The notes under the pieces were generated by a model. That model made no database searches. It had not been told where the DNA came from and saw only the letters and a program-made list of their open reading frames with translations. The position numbers and the translations under genes are program-made. A stretch of 64,000 nucleotides of DNA from Azospirillum lipoferum 4B (lineage in GTDB: Bacteria > Pseudomonadota > Alphaproteobacteria > Azospirillales > Azospirillaceae). The DNA is taken from positions 508,501 to 572,500 of the forward strand of contig NC_016622.1 in the NCBI RefSeq assembly GCF_000283655.1, in the 5' to 3' direction. Shown here in pieces: positions 47,673-56,707 of the stretch. The first letter of the stretch is position 1. Every line of letters begins with the position of its first letter.

Positions 47673-48857
47673 ATGTCCAACGCGATCCTCGTCATCAATG
47701 CCGGCTCCTCCAGCCTGAAATTCTCGGTGTTCCGGGATCATGGCGGCGGGGATCCGGTGGTCACCATCAACGGCCAGATCTCGGGCATCGGCACCCAGCC
47801 GGTGTTCGATGCCAAGGACGCCCAGCGCCGCCCGCTTGCCGAGAAGAGCTGGGGGGCGGGGGAGGCCAGCGACCGCACGGCGCTGCTGTCCTACCTGCTG
47901 AGCTGGATCGAGGAACGGCTGGAGGGGGCGACGCTGATCGCCGCCGGCCACCGGGTGGTCCATGGCGGCGTCCGCCACGCCGCCCCGGTGCTGCTGACCT
48001 CCGCCCTGCTGGACGAGCTGGACGGTCTGGTCCCGCTCGCCCCGCTGCACCAGCCGCACAACCTCGCCGCCATCCGCGCGCTGGCCGAGGCGCATCCGGA
48101 GCTGCCGCAGGTCACCTGCTTCGACACCGCCTTCCACCGCAACCAGCCCTGGCAGGCGCAGACCTTCGCCATCCCGCGGGAACTGACGGAGGAGGGCGTG
48201 CGCCGCTACGGCTTCCACGGCCTGTCCTACGAGTACATCGCCCGCCGCCTGCCGGAAATCGCGCCGGAGCTGGGCGACTCGCGGGTGGTGGTCGCCCATC
48301 TCGGCAGCGGCGCCAGCATGTGCGCCATCCATGGCGGGCGCAGCGTCGACAGCACCATGGGCTTCACCGCCCTGGATGGTCTGCCGATGGGCACCCGCTG
48401 CGGCACCATCGATCCCGGCGTGCTGATCTACCTGATGCGCAAGGGCATGGACGCCAGCGCCATCGAGAAGATGCTGTACAACAAGTCCGGCCTGCTCGGC
48501 GTGTCGGGCATCTCCAACGACATGCGTGCCCTGCTGGAGAGCAGCGACCCGCATGCGCAGGAGGCGGTGGAGCTGTTCTGCTTCCGCATCGCCAAGGAAA
48601 CCGGCGCGCTGGCCGCCTCGATGGGCGGGGTGGACGCCGTGGTGTTCACCGCCGGCATCGGCGAACGCTCCGCCCCGGTGCGGGCGCGGGTCGGCGACAA
48701 GCTGGCCTGGATGGGGGTGGAGATCGACGCGGCGGCCAACGAGGCCAACGCGGCGAAGATCTCCACGCCGGGAAGCCGCCTGCCGGTCTACGTCATCCCG
48801 ACCGACGAGGAACGGATGATCGCGCTTCACACCCGCAAGGTGCTGACGGGGCGGTGA
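47673..48857 (+). CDS. ackA: Acetate kinase
   Basis: Interconverts acetyl-phosphate and ADP with acetate and ATP. The 394-residue protein has the N-terminal signature VINAGSSSLKFSVF, HRVVHGG, DTAFHRNQPWQA, RRYGFHGLSYEYIA, HLGSGASMCAI and TRCGTIDPG, all in the expected order. GAGGAGGGCAGGGG precedes the ATG. It is coupled to the maoC-pta fusion upstream. Together they make or consume acyl-phosphate. Confidence 0.95.
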   Translation: MSNAILVINAGSSSLKFSVFRDHGGGDPVVTINGQISGIGTQPVFDAKDAQRRPLAEKSWGAGEASDRTALLSYLLSWIEERLEGATLIAAGHRVVHGGVRHAAPVLLTSALLDELDGLVPLAPLHQPHNLAAIRALAEAHPELPQVTCFDTAFHRNQPWQAQTFAIPRELTEEGVRRYGFHGLSYEYIARRLPEIAPELGDSRVVVAHLGSGASMCAIHGGRSVDSTMGFTALDGLPMGTRCGTIDPGVLIYLMRKGMDASAIEKMLYNKSGLLGVSGISNDMRALLESSDPHAQEAVELFCFRIAKETGALAASMGGVDAVVFTAGIGERSAPVRARVGDKLAWMGVEIDAAANEANAAKISTPGSRLPVYVIPTDEERMIALHTRKVLTGR

Positions 48858-48962
48858 GTGTTTCGTGGGGGTGTCGGTAGACGATGCCCCCACATCCTCC
48901 TGGAGCCCACCCCCCATTCGGTGCTAGCTCACCCCCGGCATCAAGCATCGTCCGGGGAACCC

Positions 48963-49869
48963 GTGGTCCGCCCCTATCTGCCGCTGAACGCCCTGCGTGC
49001 CTTCGAGGCGTCGGCGCGGCATCTCAGCTTCACCCGCGCCGCCATCGAGCTGTGCGTGACCCAGGCCGCCGTCAGCCATCAGGTCAAGCTGCTGGAGGAG
49101 CGGCTGGGCGCCAGCCTGTTCCACCGGCTGCCGCGCGGCCTTGCCCTGACCGACGAGGGCCGGGCGCTGCGGCCGACTCTGGAGGAGGCGTTCGACCGCA
49201 TCGGCTGGCTGCTCGACCAGTTCGAGGGTGGACGGTTCCGCGAGGTGTTGACGGTCGGCGCCGTCGGCACCTTCGCCGTCGGCTGGCTGCTGCCGCGGCT
49301 GACGCGCTTCCGCGAGGCGCATCCCTTCGTCGACCTGCGCCTGTCCACCAACAACAACCGCGTCGACATCGCGGCGGAGGGGCTGGACTACGCCATCCGC
49401 TTCGGCGACGGCGCGTGGCACGGCACCGATGCGGTCCGCCTGTTCGACGCGCCGCTGTCGGTGCTGTGCGCGCCGGAGATCGCCCGCCGCCTGCGCGACC
49501 CCGCCGATGTCGGCCGCGAGACCCTGCTGCGCTCCTACCGGTCGGACGAATGGCCGGGCTGGTTCGCCGCCGGGGGGGGAGCCGTCGGCCATGCCCCCGG
49601 TCAAGGGGCCGGTCTTCGATTCCTCCTCCCTGATGGTGGAGGCGGCGATCCAGGGGGCCGGGGTGGCGCTGGCCCCGGTGTCGATGTTCCGCCGGCCGTT
49701 GGCGCTCGGCCTGATCGAGCAGCCCTTCGCCGTCACCGTGTGCAAGGGCGCCTACTGGCTGACCTCGCTGAAGTCGCGACCGGAGACGCCGACCATGCGT
49801 GCCTTCCGCGACTGGCTGTTCGCCATGGTCGCGGAAGACAGCACCGTCGGAGCGGTCAGGACAGGGTGA
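48963..49869 (+). pseudogene. LysR-family regulator (GcvA-like) interrupted by a one-base frameshift
   Basis: Reads as a GcvA-class LysR regulator from GTG 48963: NALRAFEASARHLSFTRAAI with the winged helix (VTQAAVSHQVKLLEERLGAS), then the effector domain. At a run of eight G (49572-49579) the frame leaves the family; with seven G it continues AAGGEPSAMPPVKGPVF and SSSLMVEAAIQGAGVALAPV to 49869. So one extra G truncates the effector domain. This may be a true inactivation, a slipping (phase-variable) run, or a sequencing error in the homopolymer. GGGGA precedes the GTG. It follows ackA by 105 bases but is otherwise separate; its 3' end overlaps the convergent small gene. Confidence 0.85.
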
Positions 49870-50110
49870 CGCGGCGCGGCGCCTGCTGCCGTTTCTCCCG
49901 ATGCTGCCAGAAGCGCAGGCGCATCCGCGGCGCCATGAACCAGGCGATGGGGGCCGCCAGAACGATGCTGACGATCACCACGGTCGGCATCAGCGTCATC
50001 GCCTGCTCGGAAAAGCTGGGGACCGCCAGCACCAGGACGGTGCCGATGCCGAAGACCACACCCTGGATCATGCCGTAGATCAGGATGGCGAGGCGTAAAC
50101 GGGTAGACAT
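49856..50110 (-). CDS. Small two-helix membrane protein
   Basis: An 84-residue protein with two membrane helices (about 8-30, RLAILIYGMIQGVVFGIGTV; and about 38-60, MPTVVIVSIVLAAPIAWFMA) and a basic C-terminal tail (RMRLRFWQHREKRQQAPRR) that would face the cytoplasm. I do not recognise the family. CGGAG precedes the ATG at 50110; an extension to 50230 is not supported. Its last 14 bases overlap the end of the convergent LysR gene. Confidence 0.7.
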   Translation of the reverse strand: MSTRLRLAILIYGMIQGVVFGIGTVLVLAVPSFSEQAMTLMPTVVIVSIVLAAPIAWFMAPRMRLRFWQHREKRQQAPRRVTLS

Positions 50111-50260
50111 TGGGCTGCTCCGCTGAAGTGGATTGGTGCAAAGACCGCTTCCCACTTCAACCAAAACGCAGGTGCAATGTTCCGAACGCCATCGGAGGGA
50201 GTCTTCCCGCCCGACAGCGTTCGTATACATACAATTACTTGGCGTCAGCCCGGCCGCTCC

Positions 50261-51946
<1,686 letters not shown>

Positions 51947-52131
51947 TCAGCGGTCCTTTGACGCGGCCCCTCTGCGGGGCGTGGGGAGCCTAACACCGAC
52001 AACCGGCAACGGCCACGGGCCAAAACGCGACAGTCGGCGCGGTCTAACGGCCTATGCGGGGCGGCCAGTGGTGCAACGGGGAGGGGGCGCGGGGTGTTGT
52101 GGATCAGAGGGAGTCGCAACAGGAGGACGCC

Positions 52132-52299
52132 ATGTCGGACAAGCCCGTTACCCCGCCGATCGAGGAGCGCGAGGAGCAACGCGACCGCGACGATGCCGCG
52201 CGGCCGGATCAGGTGGGGATCATTCCGGGCAAGGTGCCGGGAAGCCCGGTCGATCCGAGCGATCCGCGCTTTCCGGGGAGTCAGCCGGATTTGGCGTGA
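52132..52299 (+). CDS. Small hydrophilic protein of unknown function
   Basis: A 55-residue charged peptide, MSDKPVTPPIEEREEQRDRD then DAARPDQVGIIPGKVPGSPV and PSDPRFPGSQPDLA. It is likely disordered, with an acidic/basic repeat in the first half and a Pro/Gly-rich second half. AGGAGGA precedes the ATG with ideal spacing, which is the main evidence for a real gene. I do not recognise it. A palindromic repeat follows its stop. Confidence 0.6.
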   Translation: MSDKPVTPPIEEREEQRDRDDAARPDQVGIIPGKVPGSPVDPSDPRFPGSQPDLA

Positions 52300-52315
52300 G
52301 GGTGCTAACCAATGC

Positions 52316-52462
52316 CCCCTCCCTAACCCTCCCCCGCCATCGGACGGACCTTCGGTCCGCCGAGAGCGGGAGAGGGGACTGCCGCCGCTTTGGCATCTAC
52401 GTTACGCCGCCAAGCGTCCTGCCCCCTCTCCCACCGAAGGTGGGGGAGGGATGGGGAGGGGG
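52316..52462. repeat. GC-rich palindromic intergenic repeat, copy 4 (composite)
   Basis: CCCTCCCTAACCCTCCCCCGC with an inner GGACGGACCTTCGGTCCGCC hairpin and GCGGGAGAGGGG, then a second hairpin CCCCCTCTCCCACC / GGTGGGGGAGGG at 52422-52450. The inner GGACC/GGTCC module matches copy 2 near 9015. It separates the small gene from convergent M16 genes. Confidence 0.75.
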
Positions 52463-52482
52463 CATCCGAAGCCGAAGCTCCC

Positions 52483-53838
52483 TCAACTCCCCCCCTCGAC
52501 CGTCCGCGTCGGCGTCACGCCTTCCGGCTTGCCGACCAGCACGGTCAGCAGCTTGGCCGGGTCGAGCAGGCGCTGGGCGACGCGCTTGATGTCGGCCTGC
52601 GTCACCCCGTTGATGTAGCGGTCGCGCTGGTTCAGGTAATCGATGCCCAGATTGTCGCGCTTCACCTGCAGCAGGATCCGCGCGATGGCCTGGGTCGAGC
52701 CCAGCTGCAGCGGGAAGGAGCCGGTCAGATAGGTCTTGGCGTCGGCCAGTTCCTGGTCGGTCAGCCCGTCCTTTGCCATGCGCGCCCATTCCTGGCGGAT
52801 GATGTCCAGCGCCTGACCGGCCTTGGCGTTGACGGTCGAGCCGCCGGCCATCACCGCGGCCGCATGGTCCATCGGGATCAGGTAGCTGTAGACGCCATAG
52901 CTCAGCCCGCGCTTCTCCCGGACCTCCTCCATCAGGCGGGAGCCGAAACCGCCGCCGCCCAGCACATAGTTCATCACCGTGGCGGCGTACCAGTCGGGAT
53001 CGTCGCGCTTCACCCCGGGCTGGCCCATCAGCATGACGGTCTGCGCCGTCGGGCGCGGCAGCAGGATGGTCTGGCCCAGCCCGGACATCGTCACATCGGC
53101 GATGGCCGGCGCCGCGGTCTTGGCCGGCAGCGTGCCGAACACCCGGTCCAGCGCCTTGCCGAGTTCCTCCGGCGAGATGTCGCCGGCGGCGGCCACCACC
53201 AGCCGGTCGCGGCCGAACTGACCCTTCACGAAGGCGCGCAGGTCGTCCGGCGTGATGGTGGGCAGCGTCTCCAGCGTGCCGCGCACCTCGCCGCCATAGG
53301 GGTGGCCGGGGAAGGCGGTGGCGTAGAACTGGCGGCGCGCGACATAGTTGGGGTCGGCAAGGTCCCGCCTCAGGCTGGCCATGATCGAGGCCCGCATGCG
53401 GTCCAGCGCCTCGGGCGCGAAATGCGGCTCGGTCAGCGCCAGTCGGGCCAGATCCAGGGCCTCGCCGCGGTGTTCGGTCAGGGTGCGCAGCGAACCGCTG
53501 AACCCGTCGCGCCCGGCATCGAATCCCAGCGCGATGGCCTTGTCCTGCAGCCGCGCCTGGAAGGCCTGCGAATCGTAAGGGCCGGCCCCCTCGTCGAGCA
53601 TGGTGGAGGCGAGGTTCGCCAGCCCCTCCTTGCCCTTCGGGTCGGTGCCGCCGGCCCCTTCGAAGGCCCATTCCAGCGCCAGCACCGGAACCTTGTGGTC
53701 CTCGACCAGCCACGCCTCGATCCCGCCGGGGCTGACCACGCGCTTGATGTCCATGGCGTGGGCGGGCAGGGCAATGGCGATGATGGCGAAGAAGAACGCG
53801 GCGACGCCCGTCCGCATGGAGAAGTGACGCACGCTCAT
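52483..53838 (-). CDS. M16-family protein, non-catalytic partner
   Basis: A 451-residue exported M16 (insulinase/pitrilysin) fold protein with a signal peptide (FFFAIIAIALPAHA, cleavage near 28). The region where the active subunit has HFLEH reads GLANLASTMLDEGAG, so it lacks the zinc site. The C-terminal domain keeps EVREKRGLSYGVYSY, the substrate-binding R/Y element. Such inactive subunits dimerise with an active one, here the gene immediately upstream (two bases between stop and start). The pair probably degrades peptides in the periplasm. Confidence 0.9.
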   Translation of the reverse strand: MSVRHFSMRTGVAAFFFAIIAIALPAHAMDIKRVVSPGGIEAWLVEDHKVPVLALEWAFEGAGGTDPKGKEGLANLASTMLDEGAGPYDSQAFQARLQDKAIALGFDAGRDGFSGSLRTLTEHRGEALDLARLALTEPHFAPEALDRMRASIMASLRRDLADPNYVARRQFYATAFPGHPYGGEVRGTLETLPTITPDDLRAFVKGQFGRDRLVVAAAGDISPEELGKALDRVFGTLPAKTAAPAIADVTMSGLGQTILLPRPTAQTVMLMGQPGVKRDDPDWYAATVMNYVLGGGGFGSRLMEEVREKRGLSYGVYSYLIPMDHAAAVMAGGSTVNAKAGQALDIIRQEWARMAKDGLTDQELADAKTYLTGSFPLQLGSTQAIARILLQVKRDNLGIDYLNQRDRYINGVTQADIKRVAQRLLDPAKLLTVLVGKPEGVTPTRTVEGGS

Positions 53839-53840
53839 CC

Positions 53841-55238
53841 TCAACTGTCCTTTCCGGTCGGGGGCAGCAGCAGGCCGGTGACGTGGTTGGTCTGGCTCAG
53901 CACGGCGCGGGCGGCGGCGTTGACCTGATCGGCGGTGACGGCGTCGATGCGCACCGGCCAGCTTTCCACGTCGTCGATGCTCTGGCCGGTCGCCAGCGCG
54001 GCGCCCAGCGTCTGGGCCGGGCCGGTCAGGCTGTCGCGGGCATAGGCCGCCGCGGCCAGCATGCGCTTGCGGGCGGTGGCGACCTCCTCCTCCGTCACGC
54101 CGGACTTCAGCAGCTTGTCGATCTCGGCCAACAGCGCCGATTCGAGCTTGTCCATCGGCACGCCCGCTGCCGGGCTGGCGCCGACGCCGAGCGTGGCCAT
54201 GTCCCAGGCTGTCGGGCCATAGCCGAGCCACGCCGAGGTCGCGACCTTCTGGTCCACCACGAGGCTGCGGTAGAGGCGCGACGTGGTGCCGCCGCTCATG
54301 ATCTCGGCCAGCACCTGCAGCGCATAGGCATGACCGTTCGGATCCAGCCGGTAGGACGGCGCGATCCAGGTGCGGCGCACCGACGGCTGCCGCACCTCCT
54401 CGTCGCGCAGGACGACCTGCCTTGCGGCACTCATCGGCGGTTCGCTCACCCGCTTGCGCTCCGGCACCGGGCGGGCGGGGATGGCGCCGTAATAGCGCTC
54501 GGCCAGCGGCTTCAACTCTGCTGCGGTGATGTCGCCGGACACCACCAGGATGGCGTTGTTGGGCGTGTACCAGGTCTTGTAGAAGCTCTCCGCCATCTCC
54601 CGCGTCAGCGTCGACATCTCCTGCGGCCAGCCGATCACCGGGGTGCCGTAGGGGTGATGGACGAACATGGTGGCGTTGATCTGCTCGCCGATGCGGTCGG
54701 CCGGCTCGTTCTCGACGCGCTGGCGCCGTTCTTCGATGATGACGTCGCGTTCGGGATAGACCACCGCGTCGGTCAGCTTCAGGTTGGCCATGCGGTCGGC
54801 CTCCATCCGCATCACCATCTCCAGCCGGTCGCGGGCGACGTTCTGGTAATAGGCGGTGTAGTCGTAGCTGGTGAAGGCGTTGTCGCGCCCGCCGTTCTTG
54901 GCGACGATGCGGCTGAACTCGCCGGGCGGGATCACCTCCGTCCCCTTGAACATCAGATGTTCCAGGAAATGGGCGATGCCGGACTGACCGCGCTCCTCGT
55001 CGGCCGCCCCAACCTTGTACCAGACCATGTGGGTCACGACCGGAACGCGGTGGTTGGGGACGACCACCACCTGCATGCCGTTCGACAGGGTGAAGCTCTC
55101 GGGGAAGAACACCCCCTTTTCCGCCGCAAGGGCGGGCGGCGCGGCAATCGGCGCCGGCATCAGGGGGGCGGCGACGGACATCGTCAGCGCCAGGAATCCG
55201 GCCGCGGCGAGGCGGCGGGCTGGGAGGTAGGCGAGCAT
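53841..55238 (-). CDS. M16-family zinc peptidase, catalytic subunit
   Basis: A 465-residue exported M16 peptidase. Signal peptide about 1-40 (ARRLAAAGFLALTMSVAAP ... APPALAAEKG). The zinc motif is intact: HFLEH in SGIAHFLEHLMFKGTE, with the distal Glu in ERDVIIEERRQRVENEPADR. The C-terminal half is the inactive mate domain (SGGTTSRLYRSLVVDQKVA). Start at 55238 has GGGAG upstream; the extension to 55331 crosses the terminator and is rejected. It forms a heterodimer-type pair with the following gene. Confidence 0.93.
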   Translation of the reverse strand: MLAYLPARRLAAAGFLALTMSVAAPLMPAPIAAPPALAAEKGVFFPESFTLSNGMQVVVVPNHRVPVVTHMVWYKVGAADEERGQSGIAHFLEHLMFKGTEVIPPGEFSRIVAKNGGRDNAFTSYDYTAYYQNVARDRLEMVMRMEADRMANLKLTDAVVYPERDVIIEERRQRVENEPADRIGEQINATMFVHHPYGTPVIGWPQEMSTLTREMAESFYKTWYTPNNAILVVSGDITAAELKPLAERYYGAIPARPVPERKRVSEPPMSAARQVVLRDEEVRQPSVRRTWIAPSYRLDPNGHAYALQVLAEIMSGGTTSRLYRSLVVDQKVATSAWLGYGPTAWDMATLGVGASPAAGVPMDKLESALLAEIDKLLKSGVTEEEVATARKRMLAAAAYARDSLTGPAQTLGAALATGQSIDDVESWPVRIDAVTADQVNAAARAVLSQTNHVTGLLLPPTGKDS

Positions 55239-55271
55239 GAGGGCTCCCGGATCAGGAGGTCCGAATCGAAA

Positions 55272-55300
55272 GGGGCGTCCTTCGCTGGGAAGGACGCCCC
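55272..55300 (-). terminator. Hairpin terminator between the DUF3035 and M16 genes
   Basis: Perfect 12-base inverted repeat GGGGCGTCCTTC / GAAGGACGCCCC with a 5-base loop, followed on the minus strand by TTTCGATT. It lies 65 bases after the DUF3035 stop and before the M16 gene, so the peptidase pair probably has its own promoter or is attenuated. Confidence 0.75.
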
Positions 55301-55364
55301 CGAAACTGGTGTGATGTCGCGCCCGGGACAAGGTTCGAACCGTCTGGGCGCGGACGGAACCCGC

Positions 55365-55955
55365 TTAGAACAGGCCTTCCAGCGGAGCCTTGCGCTTGCG
55401 CTCGATCGTCGGGGTGGCGGAACCGTCCACCGACTTGCCCTGGGCCTGGGCCTCGCGCAGGCGCTGCTGCTCCTTGGCGGGGTCGACCAGCGAGTAGGGC
55501 TGCTCCTGCTTCTGCCAGAACAGCAGCGAATCGATCCAGCTCTTGTCGGCGATGATCAGCTGGGTGGTTTCCTGATCGACCTTGGCGCGGATGTTGGGGT
55601 CGATGCCGTCGCGCGCCGCGGCCTGGGCGACCAGCGACTTCTCGCCCGCGGTGGAGCCGGCCGCCGCCTTGCTCCCGCGCGAGGCGCCGCCGAACACGGC
55701 GCCGGCAGCCATCTGGGTCGGCGTGCTGTCCTGCGGACGGGCGGCGCCGGGGCGCGGCTTCGGCAGATCCTGCAGGCTGGGCGGCAGGGTCAGCGGAGCG
55801 CGGGAAACGACGGAAAACTCGTCGGGGCTCTGGCGGTCGAGACCGATGGAGCGGCGAACATCCGAGCAGCCGGCGAGCGTCAACGCCGCAAGCGCCAGCC
55901 CAAGCAGAGGAAGCCGGGTCCGGGAGGGGGAGAGGGCGGAGGAGATGCTGGTCAC
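55365..55955 (-). CDS. DUF3035 lipoprotein
   Basis: A 196-residue lipoprotein: hydrophobic signal with lipobox LTLAGC (Cys30), then the DUF3035 core (GLDRQSPDEFSVVSRAPLTL, PPSLQDLPKPRPG) and a charged C-terminal region ending RKRKAPLEGLF. Such proteins are common between lspA and M16 genes in alphaproteobacteria and are thought to be envelope-associated; the function is not established. It is transcribed downstream of lspA, which makes the enzyme that matures it. Confidence 0.85.
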   Translation of the reverse strand: MTSISSALSPSRTRLPLLGLALAALTLAGCSDVRRSIGLDRQSPDEFSVVSRAPLTLPPSLQDLPKPRPGAARPQDSTPTQMAAGAVFGGASRGSKAAAGSTAGEKSLVAQAAARDGIDPNIRAKVDQETTQLIIADKSWIDSLLFWQKQEQPYSLVDPAKEQQRLREAQAQGKSVDGSATPTIERKRKAPLEGLF

Positions 55956-56061
55956 GTTCGGAGGATCCCGTCGTCTGTCACGTCGTTGCGACCCGGCCCG
56001 GAGGCCGCGGCCGCATGGTCAGCGCTTGCCGGTGGTTATAGCGCCACCGGCGACGGAACTC

Positions 56062-56565
56062 TTACGACTTTTCGCGGTCCGCGAACAGTCCGTCGATCAG
56101 CAGCAGGACCACGCCGACGCTGATTCCGCTGTCGGCGACGTTGAAGGCCCAGAAATGCCAGCCGCCGACATGGAAGTCCAGGAAGTCGACCACCGCGCCG
56201 TGCAGCAGCCGGTCGACGACGTTGCCCACCGCCCCGCCGATGATGAAGCCCAGCGCCAGCGCCGCCAGCCGGCTTTCGGCCTGCCGCATCCAGATGACGA
56301 GGCAGACGGCGATCACCGCGGCGATGGCGCTCAGGATATAGGGCATCATCGCCCCGCCGCTGGCGAAGGTGCCGAAGCTGACGCCGTAATTCCACACCAG
56401 CACGAGGTTGAAGAAGGACGTCACCTCGATGACATGCGGGATCGGCTGCATGACATGTTCGAGGATCCACCATTTGCTGCCCTGGTCGAGCACGACCACC
56501 ACCGCGGCGACGATCAGCCCGAACAGCCAGTAGGACCGGGATTGGTTGGCGACGAAGCTGTTCAT
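56062..56565 (-). CDS. lspA: Lipoprotein signal peptidase (signal peptidase II)
   Basis: The inner-membrane aspartic peptidase that removes lipoprotein signal peptides. The 167-residue protein has four membrane helices, VVLDQGSKWW near 25, SFFNLVLVWNYGVSFG near 50-65, the catalytic Asp in GNVVDRLLHGAVVDF (about 115-129) and the second in FNVADSGISVG near 140. The family conserved NxxD and NxAD motifs are kept. It lies between ileS and the DUF3035 lipoprotein gene, a common grouping. Confidence 0.96.
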   Translation of the reverse strand: MNSFVANQSRSYWLFGLIVAAVVVVLDQGSKWWILEHVMQPIPHVIEVTSFFNLVLVWNYGVSFGTFASGGAMMPYILSAIAAVIAVCLVIWMRQAESRLAALALGFIIGGAVGNVVDRLLHGAVVDFLDFHVGGWHFWAFNVADSGISVGVVLLLIDGLFADREKS

Positions 56566-56586
56566 GTGAACTCCGGAAGCTGCCGC

Positions 56587-56693
56587 CCCCTGCCCCCACC
56601 CCGACCCTCCCCCGCTGGGCGGGGGAGGGGGATTGGTCGTCGGGCGGCGGAGTTCCCTCCCCCGTCCAACGGGGGAGGGTTAGGGTGGGGGAG
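56587..56693. repeat. GC-rich palindromic intergenic repeat, copy 5
   Basis: Two hairpins in tandem: CCCTCCCCCGCTGGGCGGGGGAGG and CCCTCCCCCGTCCAACGGGGGAGG, flanked by CCCACCCCGACC and the complementary GGTTAGGGTGGGG. It fills the 142-base gap between ileS and lspA, so any transcript across the pair carries it. Confidence 0.75.
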
Positions 56694-56707
56694 ACGCCTT
56701 GCCGGCC

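Noticed and set aside
55331-55345. GGTTCGAACC near a GC-rich stretch, like a tRNA T-loop
   Set aside because: Stem pairs fail beyond the first base and the rest of a cloverleaf is absent.
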